Shown in pieces: positions 27,209 to 35,487 of a stretch of 64,000 nt of DNA (positions within the stretch are counted from its first letter, which is position 1; each line of letters opens with the position of its first letter). The DNA is from PALSA-270 sp963770245 (GTDB lineage Bacteria; Acidobacteriota; Terriglobia; Terriglobales; Acidobacteriaceae). The position numbers and the translations under genes were made by a program. The stretch covers positions 62,001 to 126,000 of the forward strand of contig CAVYOX010000013.1 in the NCBI GenBank assembly GCA_963770245.1, written 5' to 3'. The notes under the pieces are model-generated. The model saw nothing but the letters and a program-made list of their open reading frames with translations. It searched no databases and had not been told where the DNA came from.

Positions 27209-27237
27209 ATACTATGTATTACATGGTATAGTGTCAA
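27209..27237 (-). promoter_or_regulatory. padR promoter with palindromic operator
   Basis: On the minus strand TTGACA (27237-27232) is followed by a 17-base spacer and TAGTAT (27214-27209). The spacer and -10 contain the palindrome ATGTATTACAT (as read on plus, 27214-27224) nested in ACTAT...ATAGT (27211-27232). The PadR consensus is an ATGT/ACAT pair. Start of transcription should fall at or next to GTG 27202. Confidence 0.8.
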
Positions 27238-27328
27238 CTAGATTTATAGATGGATGGGGGAAGACAAGCTCGCCTACATCCGTTGGCAGACGACGCCCTG
27301 ACTTTGGCGCGACATCGAGAATGTAGGA

Positions 27329-27496
27329 TCAGTCCCATGCCGGCGGGTTCAACGGCTCACAATGGCTGTTGATTGCTTCTTCGACATCACGGGCGAAGTC
27401 GCCGTCGAGCGTGGCCGTGGAAGCATGTTCTTTGGCGAGACGCAGAGACTCGGAAAGCAACCGCACATGCGGTTCGGCGTGACGAACCATCGTCAT
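27329..27496 (-). CDS. Tiny hypothetical protein (55 aa), second of an overlapping pair
   Basis: ATG 27496 overlaps the stop of the preceding small frame by ATGA. The product is helical with an acidic end (RLLSESLRLAKEHASTATLD, VEEAINSHCEPLNPPAWD). Composition and the overlap suggest an antitoxin-like or remnant gene, but no toxin is seen. Not recognised. Confidence 0.3.
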   Translation of the reverse strand: MTMVRHAEPHVRLLSESLRLAKEHASTATLDGDFARDVEEAINSHCEPLNPPAWD

Positions 27497-27645
27497 TGAA
27501 CCATCGCCACTGGCAACTTGCCGCTCTCCATCACGACTTCCGCACCCGCACTCGTGCCAGCACGATTCTGCAGGGCCATGGGTTCGGGCAGCACCGCTAC
27601 ACCTGGGCCTTCGGCGAATTGCATGCCGCACTCCCGCAGTGTCAT
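27493..27645 (-). CDS. Tiny AbrB-like hypothetical protein (50 aa), first of an overlapping pair
   Basis: ATG 27645, preceded by AAAGGC, to TGA 27493. The stretch MALQNRAGTSAGAEVVMESG KLPVA loosely follows the AbrB/MazE pattern (LR-x-x-x-G-l-x-x-G-x-E-V ... GKL), so it may be a decayed antitoxin. The evidence is weak: no partner toxin and no search. Confidence 0.25.
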   Translation of the reverse strand: MTLRECGMQFAEGPGVAVLPEPMALQNRAGTSAGAEVVMESGKLPVAMVQ

Positions 27646-27879
27646 GCCTTTGTTCTTGGAACGATTCCCTCTCGGCGTGCCGTATCGGGAATCGCGTCAT
27701 AAACCGTCGGAGGTACCATACTCGCCTATCCCGCTCGCGGCTATAACGCGTTATGTTTAGCGACAGCGTTGACCACGTACTGTCAGCGCCAGTGAGCCCC
27801 GAGTCGCGCTTAGGAGTCGGGTGTTGTGAGGGAAGCGGGTCCCGGTTGTCTTCTTAGGAACCGCTTCCGGAGACGCCTG

Positions 27880-30351
27880 ATGGCACGTTATTTATGTGTC
27901 CATTGTCATTTTTACCAGCCGCCCCGTGAAAACCCATGGCTCGAAGCGGTCGAGCTCGAGGATTCCGCCTCTCCCTACCACGACTGGAACGAGCGGGTTG
28001 CCGCCGAGTGTTACCTACCGAACGGCGCCGCGCGGATCCTCGATGAAGCCGGCCGGATCGCCAAGATCGTCAACAACTACGCCCGCATCAGCTTCAACTT
28101 TGGCCCAACCCTGCTTTCCTGGATGGAGCACAACGCGCCCCACGTCTATGAGCGGGTGCTCGAGGCCGACCGCCAGAGCCAGCAATCGTTCTCCGGTCAT
28201 GGCGCCGCATTAGCGCAGGCCTACAACCACCTGATCCTTCCCCTGGCAAACTCGCGCGATAAGGCGACCCAGATCCTATGGGGGATGGGGGATTTTAAAC
28301 ACCGTTTCGGACGAGATCCGGAGGGCATGTGGCTGCCGGAAACCGCAGTAGATCTAGAGACCCTCGAACTCCTCAGTTCGGTCGGCCTCAAGTTCACCAT
28401 TCTGGCCCCGCATCAGGCGCGCCGCACGCGCCACCAGCCTTGGGAGGAATGGCTCAACCTTGCGGGTGCGGGAATCGATCCCACGCGCCCCTACACCTGC
28501 CACCTTCCGTCGGGTCGCACCATCAGTTTGTTTTTTTACGATGGCCCTATCTCGCACGCGATCGCCTTCGAAAAATTGCTGGTCAACGGACAGAACTTTG
28601 CCAACCGCCTGCTCAGCGGCTTCAATGCCGAGCGGCCCTGGCAGCAATTGCTCCACATCGCCACCGACGGCGAGACCTATGGTCACCATCATGCCCATGG
28701 CGATATGGCCCTCGCCTACGCGCTCGATTACATTGAGCGCAACCAACTGGCAACCATCACCAACTACGGTGAGTACCTGGCCAAGCACCCGCCATCGCAC
28801 GAGGTGGAAATCATCGAGAAGACCTCGTGGAGTTGCGTCCACGGGGTGAAACGCTGGCAGAACGATTGCGGCTGTAACTCCGGAGGATGCGGTTCCTGGC
28901 GTCAGCATTGGCGGCAGCCTCTGCGGGAAGCCATGGACTGGCTGCGCGATGATCTGGCCTCGAATTATGAACTCAGCGCCCAGGGCCTTTTGCGGGATGC
29001 CTGGGCCGCGCGCGACGATTACATCAGCGTTGTGCTCGATCGTGCGCCGGGCGCCGTAGAGGCATTTTTTGCGCGCCATGCCGAGCGGGATCTTTCGCTC
29101 GAGGACCAGGTACGCGTTTTAAGACTGCTCGAAGTGCAGCGCAATCTCATGTTGATGTATACCAGCTGCGGCTGGTTTTTCGATGAACTCACCGGGCCGG
29201 AGACGGTGCACATCCTCCAGTATGCCGGCCGCGCCGTCCAACTGAGCGAGCAGCTGTTCGGCAAAGGCCGCGAGGAGGAATTCTTGCGTCGCCTGGAATC
29301 GGCTTGGAGCAACCTGGCCGAGTACGGGAACGGCCGCCAGGTTTACGAGCGCTCCGTCCGACCCGCCATGTTGGACCTGCTGGGGGTGGGCGCCCATTAC
29401 GCGATCAGTTCCCTGTTCGATGGCTATCACGACCGGGGTTCGATCTACAGCTATCGCGTGGATCTGCAGGAAGTGCGGGTACTCGAGTCGGGGAAAACAA
29501 AACTGGCTCTCGGTCGCGCCCGTATTGTTTCGAATATCACACGGGCGCGGTTGACCCTGGGCTTCGCGGTGCTTCATTTCGGCGATCACAATCTGAGCGC
29601 TGGGGTAAAACCTTTCCAGAGCAAGAATGCCTTCGGCGTGCTGGTCGATGACGCCAGCCAGGTGTTTTCCGCGGCAGACTTGCCGGAGTGCCTACGGGTT
29701 ATCGACCGCCATTTTAGCGGTGCGACCTACTCGCTGAAGTCCCTGTTCCGCGATGAGCAACGCCGCATTCTCAGTCAAATCGTCGAGTCCACCATGGGCG
29801 AAGCCGAGGCCATGTACCGCCAGGTATATGAGCACCATGCCCCATTCATGCGATTCTTGTCGGAACTTCAGATGCCGGCCCCGCCGATTCTCCGCACCAC
29901 GGCCGAGTTCGTGTTGGGCAGCGCCGTGCAGCGGGCCTTCACCGACCAGGAATTGGACCTGGACCGTATTCGGATGCTGCTTCATGCCGCCCGGCACGAC
30001 GGCGTCAATCTGGATATGTCTCGTCTGGAATCGGCTCTGCGCCAGCGGCTGAACGCGCAGGTCGAGCAGTGGGCGCAGAAACCCGGTGATCCGGAGGCAC
30101 TCGAAATAGTGGAGGCTTTGGTTTCGCTGAGCCGCGTCCCGCCCCTCGATGTGGACCTTTGGAAGTCGCAGAACGTCTACTATCAGCTGGTCGAGGCGCT
30201 TGCGAGTGCCAACCCAACCCGCATGAGTGACGCCTGGTTAGATCAGTTCCGCGGCTTGGGAAAATGGCTGGGTGTGGCCGGTCCTCCACCGTCCTCGCAA
30301 TTACCCTCGAAACCGAAGGATAAGCCGCGCGACCGGGCGCTGGCCAACTGA
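27880..30351 (+). CDS. GH57 glycoside hydrolase with DUF3536 domain
   Basis: 824 residues from ATG 27880 (GGAG 7-10 bases upstream); the frame is open to GTG 27826 but that lead is Arg-rich and unlike the family. GH57 conserved regions are visible: HCHFYQPPRENPW at residue 7, the nucleophile region GMWLPETAVDLETL near 150 and the acid Asp region IATDGETYGHHHAHGDMA near 260. The segment NDCGCNSGGCGSWRQHW and the long helical C-terminal half are characteristic of the DUF3536 subgroup. No signal peptide, so it acts in the cytoplasm on alpha-glucan (glycogen or maltodextrin) as amylase, glucanotransferase or branching enzyme; the exact activity cannot be read. It stands alone, with no other glycogen gene in view. 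Confidence 0.88.
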   Translation: MARYLCVHCHFYQPPRENPWLEAVELEDSASPYHDWNERVAAECYLPNGAARILDEAGRIAKIVNNYARISFNFGPTLLSWMEHNAPHVYERVLEADRQSQQSFSGHGAALAQAYNHLILPLANSRDKATQILWGMGDFKHRFGRDPEGMWLPETAVDLETLELLSSVGLKFTILAPHQARRTRHQPWEEWLNLAGAGIDPTRPYTCHLPSGRTISLFFYDGPISHAIAFEKLLVNGQNFANRLLSGFNAERPWQQLLHIATDGETYGHHHAHGDMALAYALDYIERNQLATITNYGEYLAKHPPSHEVEIIEKTSWSCVHGVKRWQNDCGCNSGGCGSWRQHWRQPLREAMDWLRDDLASNYELSAQGLLRDAWAARDDYISVVLDRAPGAVEAFFARHAERDLSLEDQVRVLRLLEVQRNLMLMYTSCGWFFDELTGPETVHILQYAGRAVQLSEQLFGKGREEEFLRRLESAWSNLAEYGNGRQVYERSVRPAMLDLLGVGAHYAISSLFDGYHDRGSIYSYRVDLQEVRVLESGKTKLALGRARIVSNITRARLTLGFAVLHFGDHNLSAGVKPFQSKNAFGVLVDDASQVFSAADLPECLRVIDRHFSGATYSLKSLFRDEQRRILSQIVESTMGEAEAMYRQVYEHHAPFMRFLSELQMPAPPILRTTAEFVLGSAVQRAFTDQELDLDRIRMLLHAARHDGVNLDMSRLESALRQRLNAQVEQWAQKPGDPEALEIVEALVSLSRVPPLDVDLWKSQNVYYQLVEALASANPTRMSDAWLDQFRGLGKWLGVAGPPPSSQLPSKPKDKPRDRALAN

Positions 30352-30883
30352 AAGTCTACCCAGTTCACGAGACCTTTCTACTGGGGTCGTTTCCGGTATG
30401 GCCCTGGGTCTTCTGGCCCGCGACGGCGGGAGTCCGTCTGGGAGCAACTGGACTCTCCAGCCGCCAGCCGTTTGCTCTATCGCTAGTTCGCCGCGCCGTT
30501 CCCGGCCTCTGACGAGTGGCGGCACTTTCTGTTTTCGGGGGCCAGGTCAGAAGAGAGTCCGGGCAGCTGCCATAACTTCAAATGGTGTTCGCCGTTCAGG
30601 CATCCATGCTCATCACCTTTTCTACAAACCTCGCCGCTGATGGGGAGTGGGTCAGTTTGAACAACCTGACCCATTACCCGCTGATGGCAGTCCTTGACTT
30701 CAACCATCTTCCTTCTTGATGTGCAGTTCGCACGGCTCTCGCAGTGATTCGTCGTGACCTGATGGACCGATGACGCCGATTTGATCCATTAAGCAGGTTT
30801 CCGTTGGTGGTGAACCGCCTCTCGGGCACTCCAGGGCATCAATCATGAAACGCGAAAATCGTTGCCTACCCATCCGTCCATCG
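30352..30883. other. Intergenic, nothing recognised
   Basis: About 530 bases between the convergent GH57 and small secreted protein genes. Short frames on both strands lack family signatures. No strong terminator hairpin was found by eye. Confidence 0.4.
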
Positions 30884-31429
30884 TCATTTGGGCGGAGCAA
30901 CAGGGATCATGGCGTGTTCGTAGGGAGTGCCGGCCCACATCATGTAAGGCTGGGTGGGATCGGGATCCTTGGCCTCGGTGAGGCCTAAGGTCTTAGCGGC
31001 CGGACCGAAAAGCATAATGTGAGGGCCGGTGACAATCCAGTGATTGTCGGCGGTTTGGGAGCGAGCGTAGGGATCGGTATTGCTCGCGCCATCGTCGCCC
31101 GTCAGCATGTAGGAAATGCCAATCTTGTCGGGGGGTGGGGTGTGCGTCATCATGGCGTGGATGAACGCCATGCTGTTGGCGTCGTTACACATTTTGTCGC
31201 TGCCCATGACCATGCAGGTGAATCCGTTGGTTCCGCTGCGCAGGGTGCGCATGGCGCCGTCTTTGTCCATGCGAATCACACCCGCGGCGTCGCCGATGGC
31301 TTTGGGCGCGGCGGAGAGCGCCTGCTTCGTGTAGTCGGCGTCGGACATCTCGGCGTTCTGCGCTCGGGTAACGGTCGAGACCAGCAGCAGCAATACTACA
31401 AGGGTGAACATTATTCTTAAGGCACGCAT
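30884..31429 (-). CDS. Small secreted protein of unknown function (181 aa)
   Basis: Start ATG 31429 with GGAGGAAACG upstream; the frame extends 38 codons further but without signal-peptide features. Residues 1-21 are a signal peptide (RIMFTLVVLLLLVSTVTRAQ). The mature part contains LSAAPKAIGDAAGVIRMDKD, GFTCMVMGSDKMCNDANS, THTPPPDKIGISYML and PYMMWAGTPYEHAMIPVAPP. Two Cys may form a disulfide, and the Met/His/Asp-rich segments could bind a metal, but no known family is recognised. Found as a single gene. Confidence 0.65.
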   Translation of the reverse strand: MRALRIMFTLVVLLLLVSTVTRAQNAEMSDADYTKQALSAAPKAIGDAAGVIRMDKDGAMRTLRSGTNGFTCMVMGSDKMCNDANSMAFIHAMMTHTPPPDKIGISYMLTGDDGASNTDPYARSQTADNHWIVTGPHIMLFGPAAKTLGLTEAKDPDPTQPYMMWAGTPYEHAMIPVAPPK

Positions 31430-31618
31430 CGTTTCCTCCATCAGAAGCTGAAAGGGAGACCCAGATTTGCACTCCAAGCAGCCGCATTTTACCGCGGGTT
31501 GCAGGCGGAGGCTAGGGCGGGGGCACGGCACGATCGAAGCCACGATCCAAGGCTAGAGAATGAGGGAGCGCGCCGAACTGGGCTCATGATCGAGGTTGTT
31601 GGTTGCGCCCGCACGGGA

Positions 31619-31765
31619 TTAGCGGGTTTGTCCAGGCTGCGGTTGATCGAGTCGCGGAGCGGGAGGGGGCACGGGATTCAGCGTTCCCAGCCAAAACCAA
31701 AAGGCTAAGGCAGTAACCAGCATCCACAACCCGCGACGCAGCCTGCTGCGCTTGCGCTCGATCAC
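31619..31765 (-). CDS. Small membrane protein (48 aa)
   Basis: From GTG 31765 the frame reads a basic lead (IERKRSRLRRG), one transmembrane segment (LWMLVTALAFWFWLGTLN) and a Pro-rich tail. The positive-inside lead and single helix are credible for a tiny inner-membrane protein. The ribosome site is poor and the frame is open upstream, so the start is uncertain. Family unknown. Confidence 0.35.
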   Translation of the reverse strand: MIERKRSRLRRGLWMLVTALAFWFWLGTLNPVPPPAPRLDQPQPGQTR

Positions 31766-31985
31766 GGAGAAATTATCAGGCCAACGCTCGAACGAATCAA
31801 GGCAAGTTCGAAAGACACCGTGAGTGGACCCAAGCGTCATCCGTCCCCAAAGCGCAAGGGTGGATTAAGAGGGAGCAAGGCGCGAGCCAAAGGCCTTTCT
31901 TCGCGCCAACAAGGACACCCATGAACCCAGACGGGGTGGCTGACGCTTATCTTCGCCATTTCAAGACCAAACAGGACGAGGACGA

Positions 31986-33410
31986 TCACCAGTACTGCTG
32001 GGGGCGAATCGGCCGATTCCGTACCTCGAGCCAGAGTGCGATCCCCAATCCGAACGCCAAGCCCGAGCCTAACCCGCCGGCTGCGAACAAGCGGCGGTCG
32101 GGGAATCTGGGGATGGCGGGCAGATTGGCGGCACTCGCCAGCCGCATCCGTTCGTTCTGGGGAAGACCTCCGTTGTCCCCTCCGTCTTGCATGGCGCCGC
32201 TTTTGGCCAGCAAGTTCTGATACGACTCCTGTGCCGTATCGTCGTCTTCGGACAGTCGCTGGTACTCGGCCTCGACCGATGAGCTCTCGAGTACCCGTCC
32301 CTGATACGACTTGATTTGCCCCTCGATACGTTTCTGCTGGCGCGTGGCCTTGGCAATCGTCTCATCGTACTGCTCCACCTGCAAGCGCAGCCGGCGGATC
32401 TCCGGCGGCTCCGCCCCATCGGGTTTCGCGTTTCGCTCCACACCCGTCCCGTCGGCGGCGTTCGCCTCGGCCAGCTCCTTCTTAATCTCCGCGATATCGG
32501 TCTTGGTTTTGACCACATCCGGATGGTCCTCGGTGTACTGCGCCTGCTGCTGCAGCAGCTGGCTTTGGAGGTCCGATAGTTGCTTCTGCAGAGTGGCCGG
32601 AGCGGCACGGGCCGGAGCTTGCGGAGGCGTCTGGTTTGCCGGCTGCTGCCCCAGTATTGACTCCGCATTCGATTTGTTTTGTTGGGTGAGGTTGATCCAC
32701 TGTGCCAGCGCATTCAATTGCGCGTTCAAGACCATGAGCATCGTCGTACTGCTTTCTGAATCTCCGGGAAGGTGGCCGCTGTGCTGCTTCTTGAAGGAGG
32801 CTAGCTTACTGTCCTGTTCGTCCAGGTTGCGCTTGGCCTCGTCTAACCGGCGCAGAGACTCAGCCACACGCTCGGCCGCTTGCTCCCGCGAATGCTGATC
32901 CTCCATGAGCAGCATCGAAGCCAGTTCATTGCACACTTGTTGGGCTTGCTGCGGAGTGGAGTCCGTGTACTCCACGTAGATACTGGCAACCTCCGAGTTT
33001 GCCCGTAGCTTCTCCGGACCCCCGGTCCCGTTTTGCCTCGGGCCCGTCCCCGCCGTCTCGATGCGTGCATTCTGCCAGATCTTTTTCACCGCTTGCTCGA
33101 CACTCTCACCGCCGGTGGCTAAACCCATCCGATCGACCATCGGCTGGAGCCGGTTTTGGCTCAGGACCTGGTACTCGAGAGTCGCGATGTGTTGGCCGGT
33201 GTCAAAAGGAACCGCCGGCGGCGCGACCCCCGGCGGCTCGGTCTCGGTTTCCACTACGATCCGGGCTTGCGAGGTGTACTTCGGGGTGAACGCGTAGGAG
33301 ATTAGAAACCCCAGGAGGGGCGCCAGAACCGTCGGAATGGCAATGGCCTTCAGGCGCCGGCGCAACTTCGTCGGGTGATCGGTCCCGCTGAATTCGCGAT
33401 CTTCAATCAT
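31986..33410 (-). CDS. Wzz/GNVR-type polysaccharide chain-length determinant protein
   Basis: 474 residues. TM1 near residues 24-42 (IAIPTVLAPLLGFLISYAF), then the Wzz beta domain (YTSQARIVVETETEPPG, IATLEYQVLSQNRLQPMVDR), a long periplasmic coiled coil (RVAESLRRLDEAKRNLDEQD, LQKQLSDLQSQLLQQQAQ, YDETIAKATRQQKRIEGQIK), the GNVR-like segment SVEAEYQRLSEDDDTAQESY QNLL, and TM2 near 445-465 (LFAAGGLGSGLAFGLGIALW). There is no tyrosine-kinase domain. It would set chain length or gate export of a surface polysaccharide, but no glycosyltransferase or Wzx/Wzy gene is in view. It follows the HAF gene by 78 bases and may be the last gene of the envelope operon. Confidence 0.85.
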   Translation of the reverse strand: MIEDREFSGTDHPTKLRRRLKAIAIPTVLAPLLGFLISYAFTPKYTSQARIVVETETEPPGVAPPAVPFDTGQHIATLEYQVLSQNRLQPMVDRMGLATGGESVEQAVKKIWQNARIETAGTGPRQNGTGGPEKLRANSEVASIYVEYTDSTPQQAQQVCNELASMLLMEDQHSREQAAERVAESLRRLDEAKRNLDEQDSKLASFKKQHSGHLPGDSESSTTMLMVLNAQLNALAQWINLTQQNKSNAESILGQQPANQTPPQAPARAAPATLQKQLSDLQSQLLQQQAQYTEDHPDVVKTKTDIAEIKKELAEANAADGTGVERNAKPDGAEPPEIRRLRLQVEQYDETIAKATRQQKRIEGQIKSYQGRVLESSSVEAEYQRLSEDDDTAQESYQNLLAKSGAMQDGGDNGGLPQNERMRLASAANLPAIPRFPDRRLFAAGGLGSGLAFGLGIALWLEVRNRPIRPQQYW

Positions 33411-33488
33411 CCCAATATCCCGTTCCGGCTATGGCGCGATGGCGCATCAATCGATGTGAGCAAAGGAGTTGGGGTTTTATCCGTAAGT

Positions 33489-34526
33489 TTACTTCGAGGA
33501 CGAGGTTATCGGTGTCAAAAGGAAGGCATGGGTCTGATCCTCAATCATTCCATAACCTGCGATCTGTCCCATATTATTGATGGTGGAGGCAACGTTCAGC
33601 GTCCAGCCAGAATTAGGCGGGATCAGATCGTTCAGCAACCGAGTCCCAGCGGATTTTGTCCAGACAAAAGCACCCATACCGTGCTCCAGCCCAAAGGCGG
33701 TCCCCACGATCTGGCCGAATGCATTGATGCCGGCAGCCCGCGTGTCGAAGGCCGTCTCCGAGGAACCCAGCTCCCGCATGCCGCTGCCTTCGAACCAAAC
33801 GAAAGCATTTCCGGTATGAGTGGCTTTACTGGACCACCCCGCAACCTGCCCGCCCGCATTGATGCCAACCGCCTGGCTTTCGAGGGCCCCGGCGAGGGCA
33901 CCAAGGTCCCGCATACCGCCCGAGTCCTTCCAGAGAAAGGCATGTCCCGCCTCGTCCTTGGTGGTAGACCATCCGACGACCTGCCCGAAGACATTGATTC
34001 CGAGAGCTCGACTCACGGGGCCGCCTAGCGTACCCAAGTCCTCGATACCTCCACTCGAGGTCCAGAGAAAGGCTCGCGTGGGACCAGAACCTGGGTCGAC
34101 GGAGTATCCGACGACCTGGCCGAGATCATTGATTCCTGTCGCGTAACTGCTGCCGCCATTCAGCGCCCCCAGATCGCGCATGCCACTGCCCTTGGTCCAC
34201 AGAAAGGCATGGGTGGCGTTGTCGGTCGTCGAAGACCATCCCACAATCTGTCCGGAGGCATTGATGCCAAAAGCTTTGCTCGAGGCGCCACCGAGGGTAC
34301 CCAAGTCCTGCATGCCGGTCTTTTTCGTCCACAGAAAGGCATGCGAGTTCCCATCGCCCTTATCCGAAGATCCAACCACTTGGCCGAGGGCATTGGCCGA
34401 AAACGCAAAGCTGCTCTTGCCGCCGAGTGTGCCGAGGTCGGTGATCGAGTACACCTGTGCCCTGGCCGGCAGCACCAGCGTTAGCAGAAGCCATCCCCAC
34501 ATCACCCACCGGTCTTGTCGCCTCAT
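33489..34526 (-). CDS. Secreted HAF-repeat protein
   Basis: 345 residues from ATG 34526, chosen because AAAGGAGAAG precedes it; the longer upstream frame is Arg-rich and lacks a signal peptide. Residues 1-24 are a signal peptide (WGWLLLTLVLPARAQ). Seven or so repeats of about 43 residues follow: ITDLGTLGGKSSFAFSANA, LGQVVGSSDKGDGNSHAFL, TGMQDLGTLGGASSKAFGIN and variants, ending NNMGQIAGYGMIEDQTHAFL. These form a beta-propeller-like exported protein. The repeats are more regular than in the 17.7 kb paralogue. It lies between the FecR-domain and Wzz genes on the same strand. Confidence 0.85.
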   Translation of the reverse strand: MRRQDRWVMWGWLLLTLVLPARAQVYSITDLGTLGGKSSFAFSANALGQVVGSSDKGDGNSHAFLWTKKTGMQDLGTLGGASSKAFGINASGQIVGWSSTTDNATHAFLWTKGSGMRDLGALNGGSSYATGINDLGQVVGYSVDPGSGPTRAFLWTSSGGIEDLGTLGGPVSRALGINVFGQVVGWSTTKDEAGHAFLWKDSGGMRDLGALAGALESQAVGINAGGQVAGWSSKATHTGNAFVWFEGSGMRELGSSETAFDTRAAGINAFGQIVGTAFGLEHGMGAFVWTKSAGTRLLNDLIPPNSGWTLNVASTINNMGQIAGYGMIEDQTHAFLLTPITSSSK

Positions 34527-34611
34527 CTTCTCCTTTCTTCTTTCCCTCTCCTCCTCTTTTCCTCGTCTTGCTTTTTCGCTTCCTCCGCAGCTACAAAGCA
34601 GGGATACCCAT

Positions 34612-35460
34612 TCAGTGTGCCGGGATGGTCGGGATCGGTGCCGGAATGGAGGTCGAGGTCGGGGATTGCGACTTGGAGCCGCGAAGCCCCAAGGCTGCTC
34701 CCACAACCGCCCCCACAGCCAGCCCTCCGATCAGCGCGTATCTCCCCGCATGAGAAGACTTTTTTGGCGTCGGCTCATTCTCCACAATGGTCGATGCGGG
34801 CTGTTCTGGAACAGCGGTTTCGGCCATGGTTTGTTGCTCCATGGTGTCCGCAGTCAATTGCAATTGGCTGATGCCTTTGTCGTCGACGACAAGGGTTTGA
34901 CCGCCGGCTACATCGAGCACCAGTTTCGGAGCCGAGTCCGTCGGTCCGCCTCCGGCAGTTACCACCACCACCCCGGAATAGACGATGACTTGGGTACTCG
35001 GAGCGCTCACGTCCAGAACAAAATCTGTTCCCAACGCAGTGATCGTGGCCTGCGGAGTCGCGATTTCGAACTTGCCGGATCCCCGCACCTTGACCACGCG
35101 ACTGCGTAGACGACCGCTGCTCAAATCCACCGCGGTTTCTCCGCTCAAGGAATCATGGCGAACGATCTTGCACTGCGTGTTTGAGCCCACATTCAGGATG
35201 GAACCGTCTTGCAACTCGATCCGCATGCGCCCCGAGTTGTCGGTGGTCAAATTGTCCTTTGCCCAGACCGCATCTTGGAGGCGAACGTGCGCCCCGTTGC
35301 GGGTGGCGACCGAAGCTACACCCGTAACTCTGCCCACCGCTTCCGCGGCGGCGGTTTTGTCAACGTCCGAGGAACCAAAGCCCGCCGAAGGAGATAGGAA
35401 GAAGCACAGCAGGAGGGCAACGCCACGCCGAAATCTCCGAGCCTCGGTTTTGTTGGTCAT
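34612..35460 (-). CDS. Exported FecR-domain protein
   Basis: 282 residues from ATG 35460 (GGGAAAGAT upstream), 27 bases after the large Ig-repeat gene. Residues 1-30 are a signal peptide. The FecR domain covers about 45-170: DAVWAKDNLTTDNSGRMRIE, LQDGSILNVGSNTQC, VDLSSGRLRSRVVKVRGS, FEIATPQATITALGTDFVLD, VIVYSGVVVVTAGG. A Gly/Ala-rich hydrophobic stretch near 240-260 (ALIGGLAVGAVVGAALGLRG) could anchor the C-terminus in a membrane. There is no anti-sigma domain, so it is more likely a structural or secretion-linked FecR protein than a sigma regulator. Confidence 0.82.
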   Translation of the reverse strand: MTNKTEARRFRRGVALLLCFFLSPSAGFGSSDVDKTAAAEAVGRVTGVASVATRNGAHVRLQDAVWAKDNLTTDNSGRMRIELQDGSILNVGSNTQCKIVRHDSLSGETAVDLSSGRLRSRVVKVRGSGKFEIATPQATITALGTDFVLDVSAPSTQVIVYSGVVVVTAGGGPTDSAPKLVLDVAGGQTLVVDDKGISQLQLTADTMEQQTMAETAVPEQPASTIVENEPTPKKSSHAGRYALIGGLAVGAVVGAALGLRGSKSQSPTSTSIPAPIPTIPAH

Positions 35461-35487
35461 ATCTTTCCCACTTCCTCACGCTTTACG

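Noticed and set aside
31921..32220. Plus-strand frame of 99 residues starting near the end of the Wzz gene
   Set aside because: Although GGACACCC precedes the ATG, the frame runs antisense to the Wzz membrane segment and is Pro/Ser/Asn-rich without a fold.
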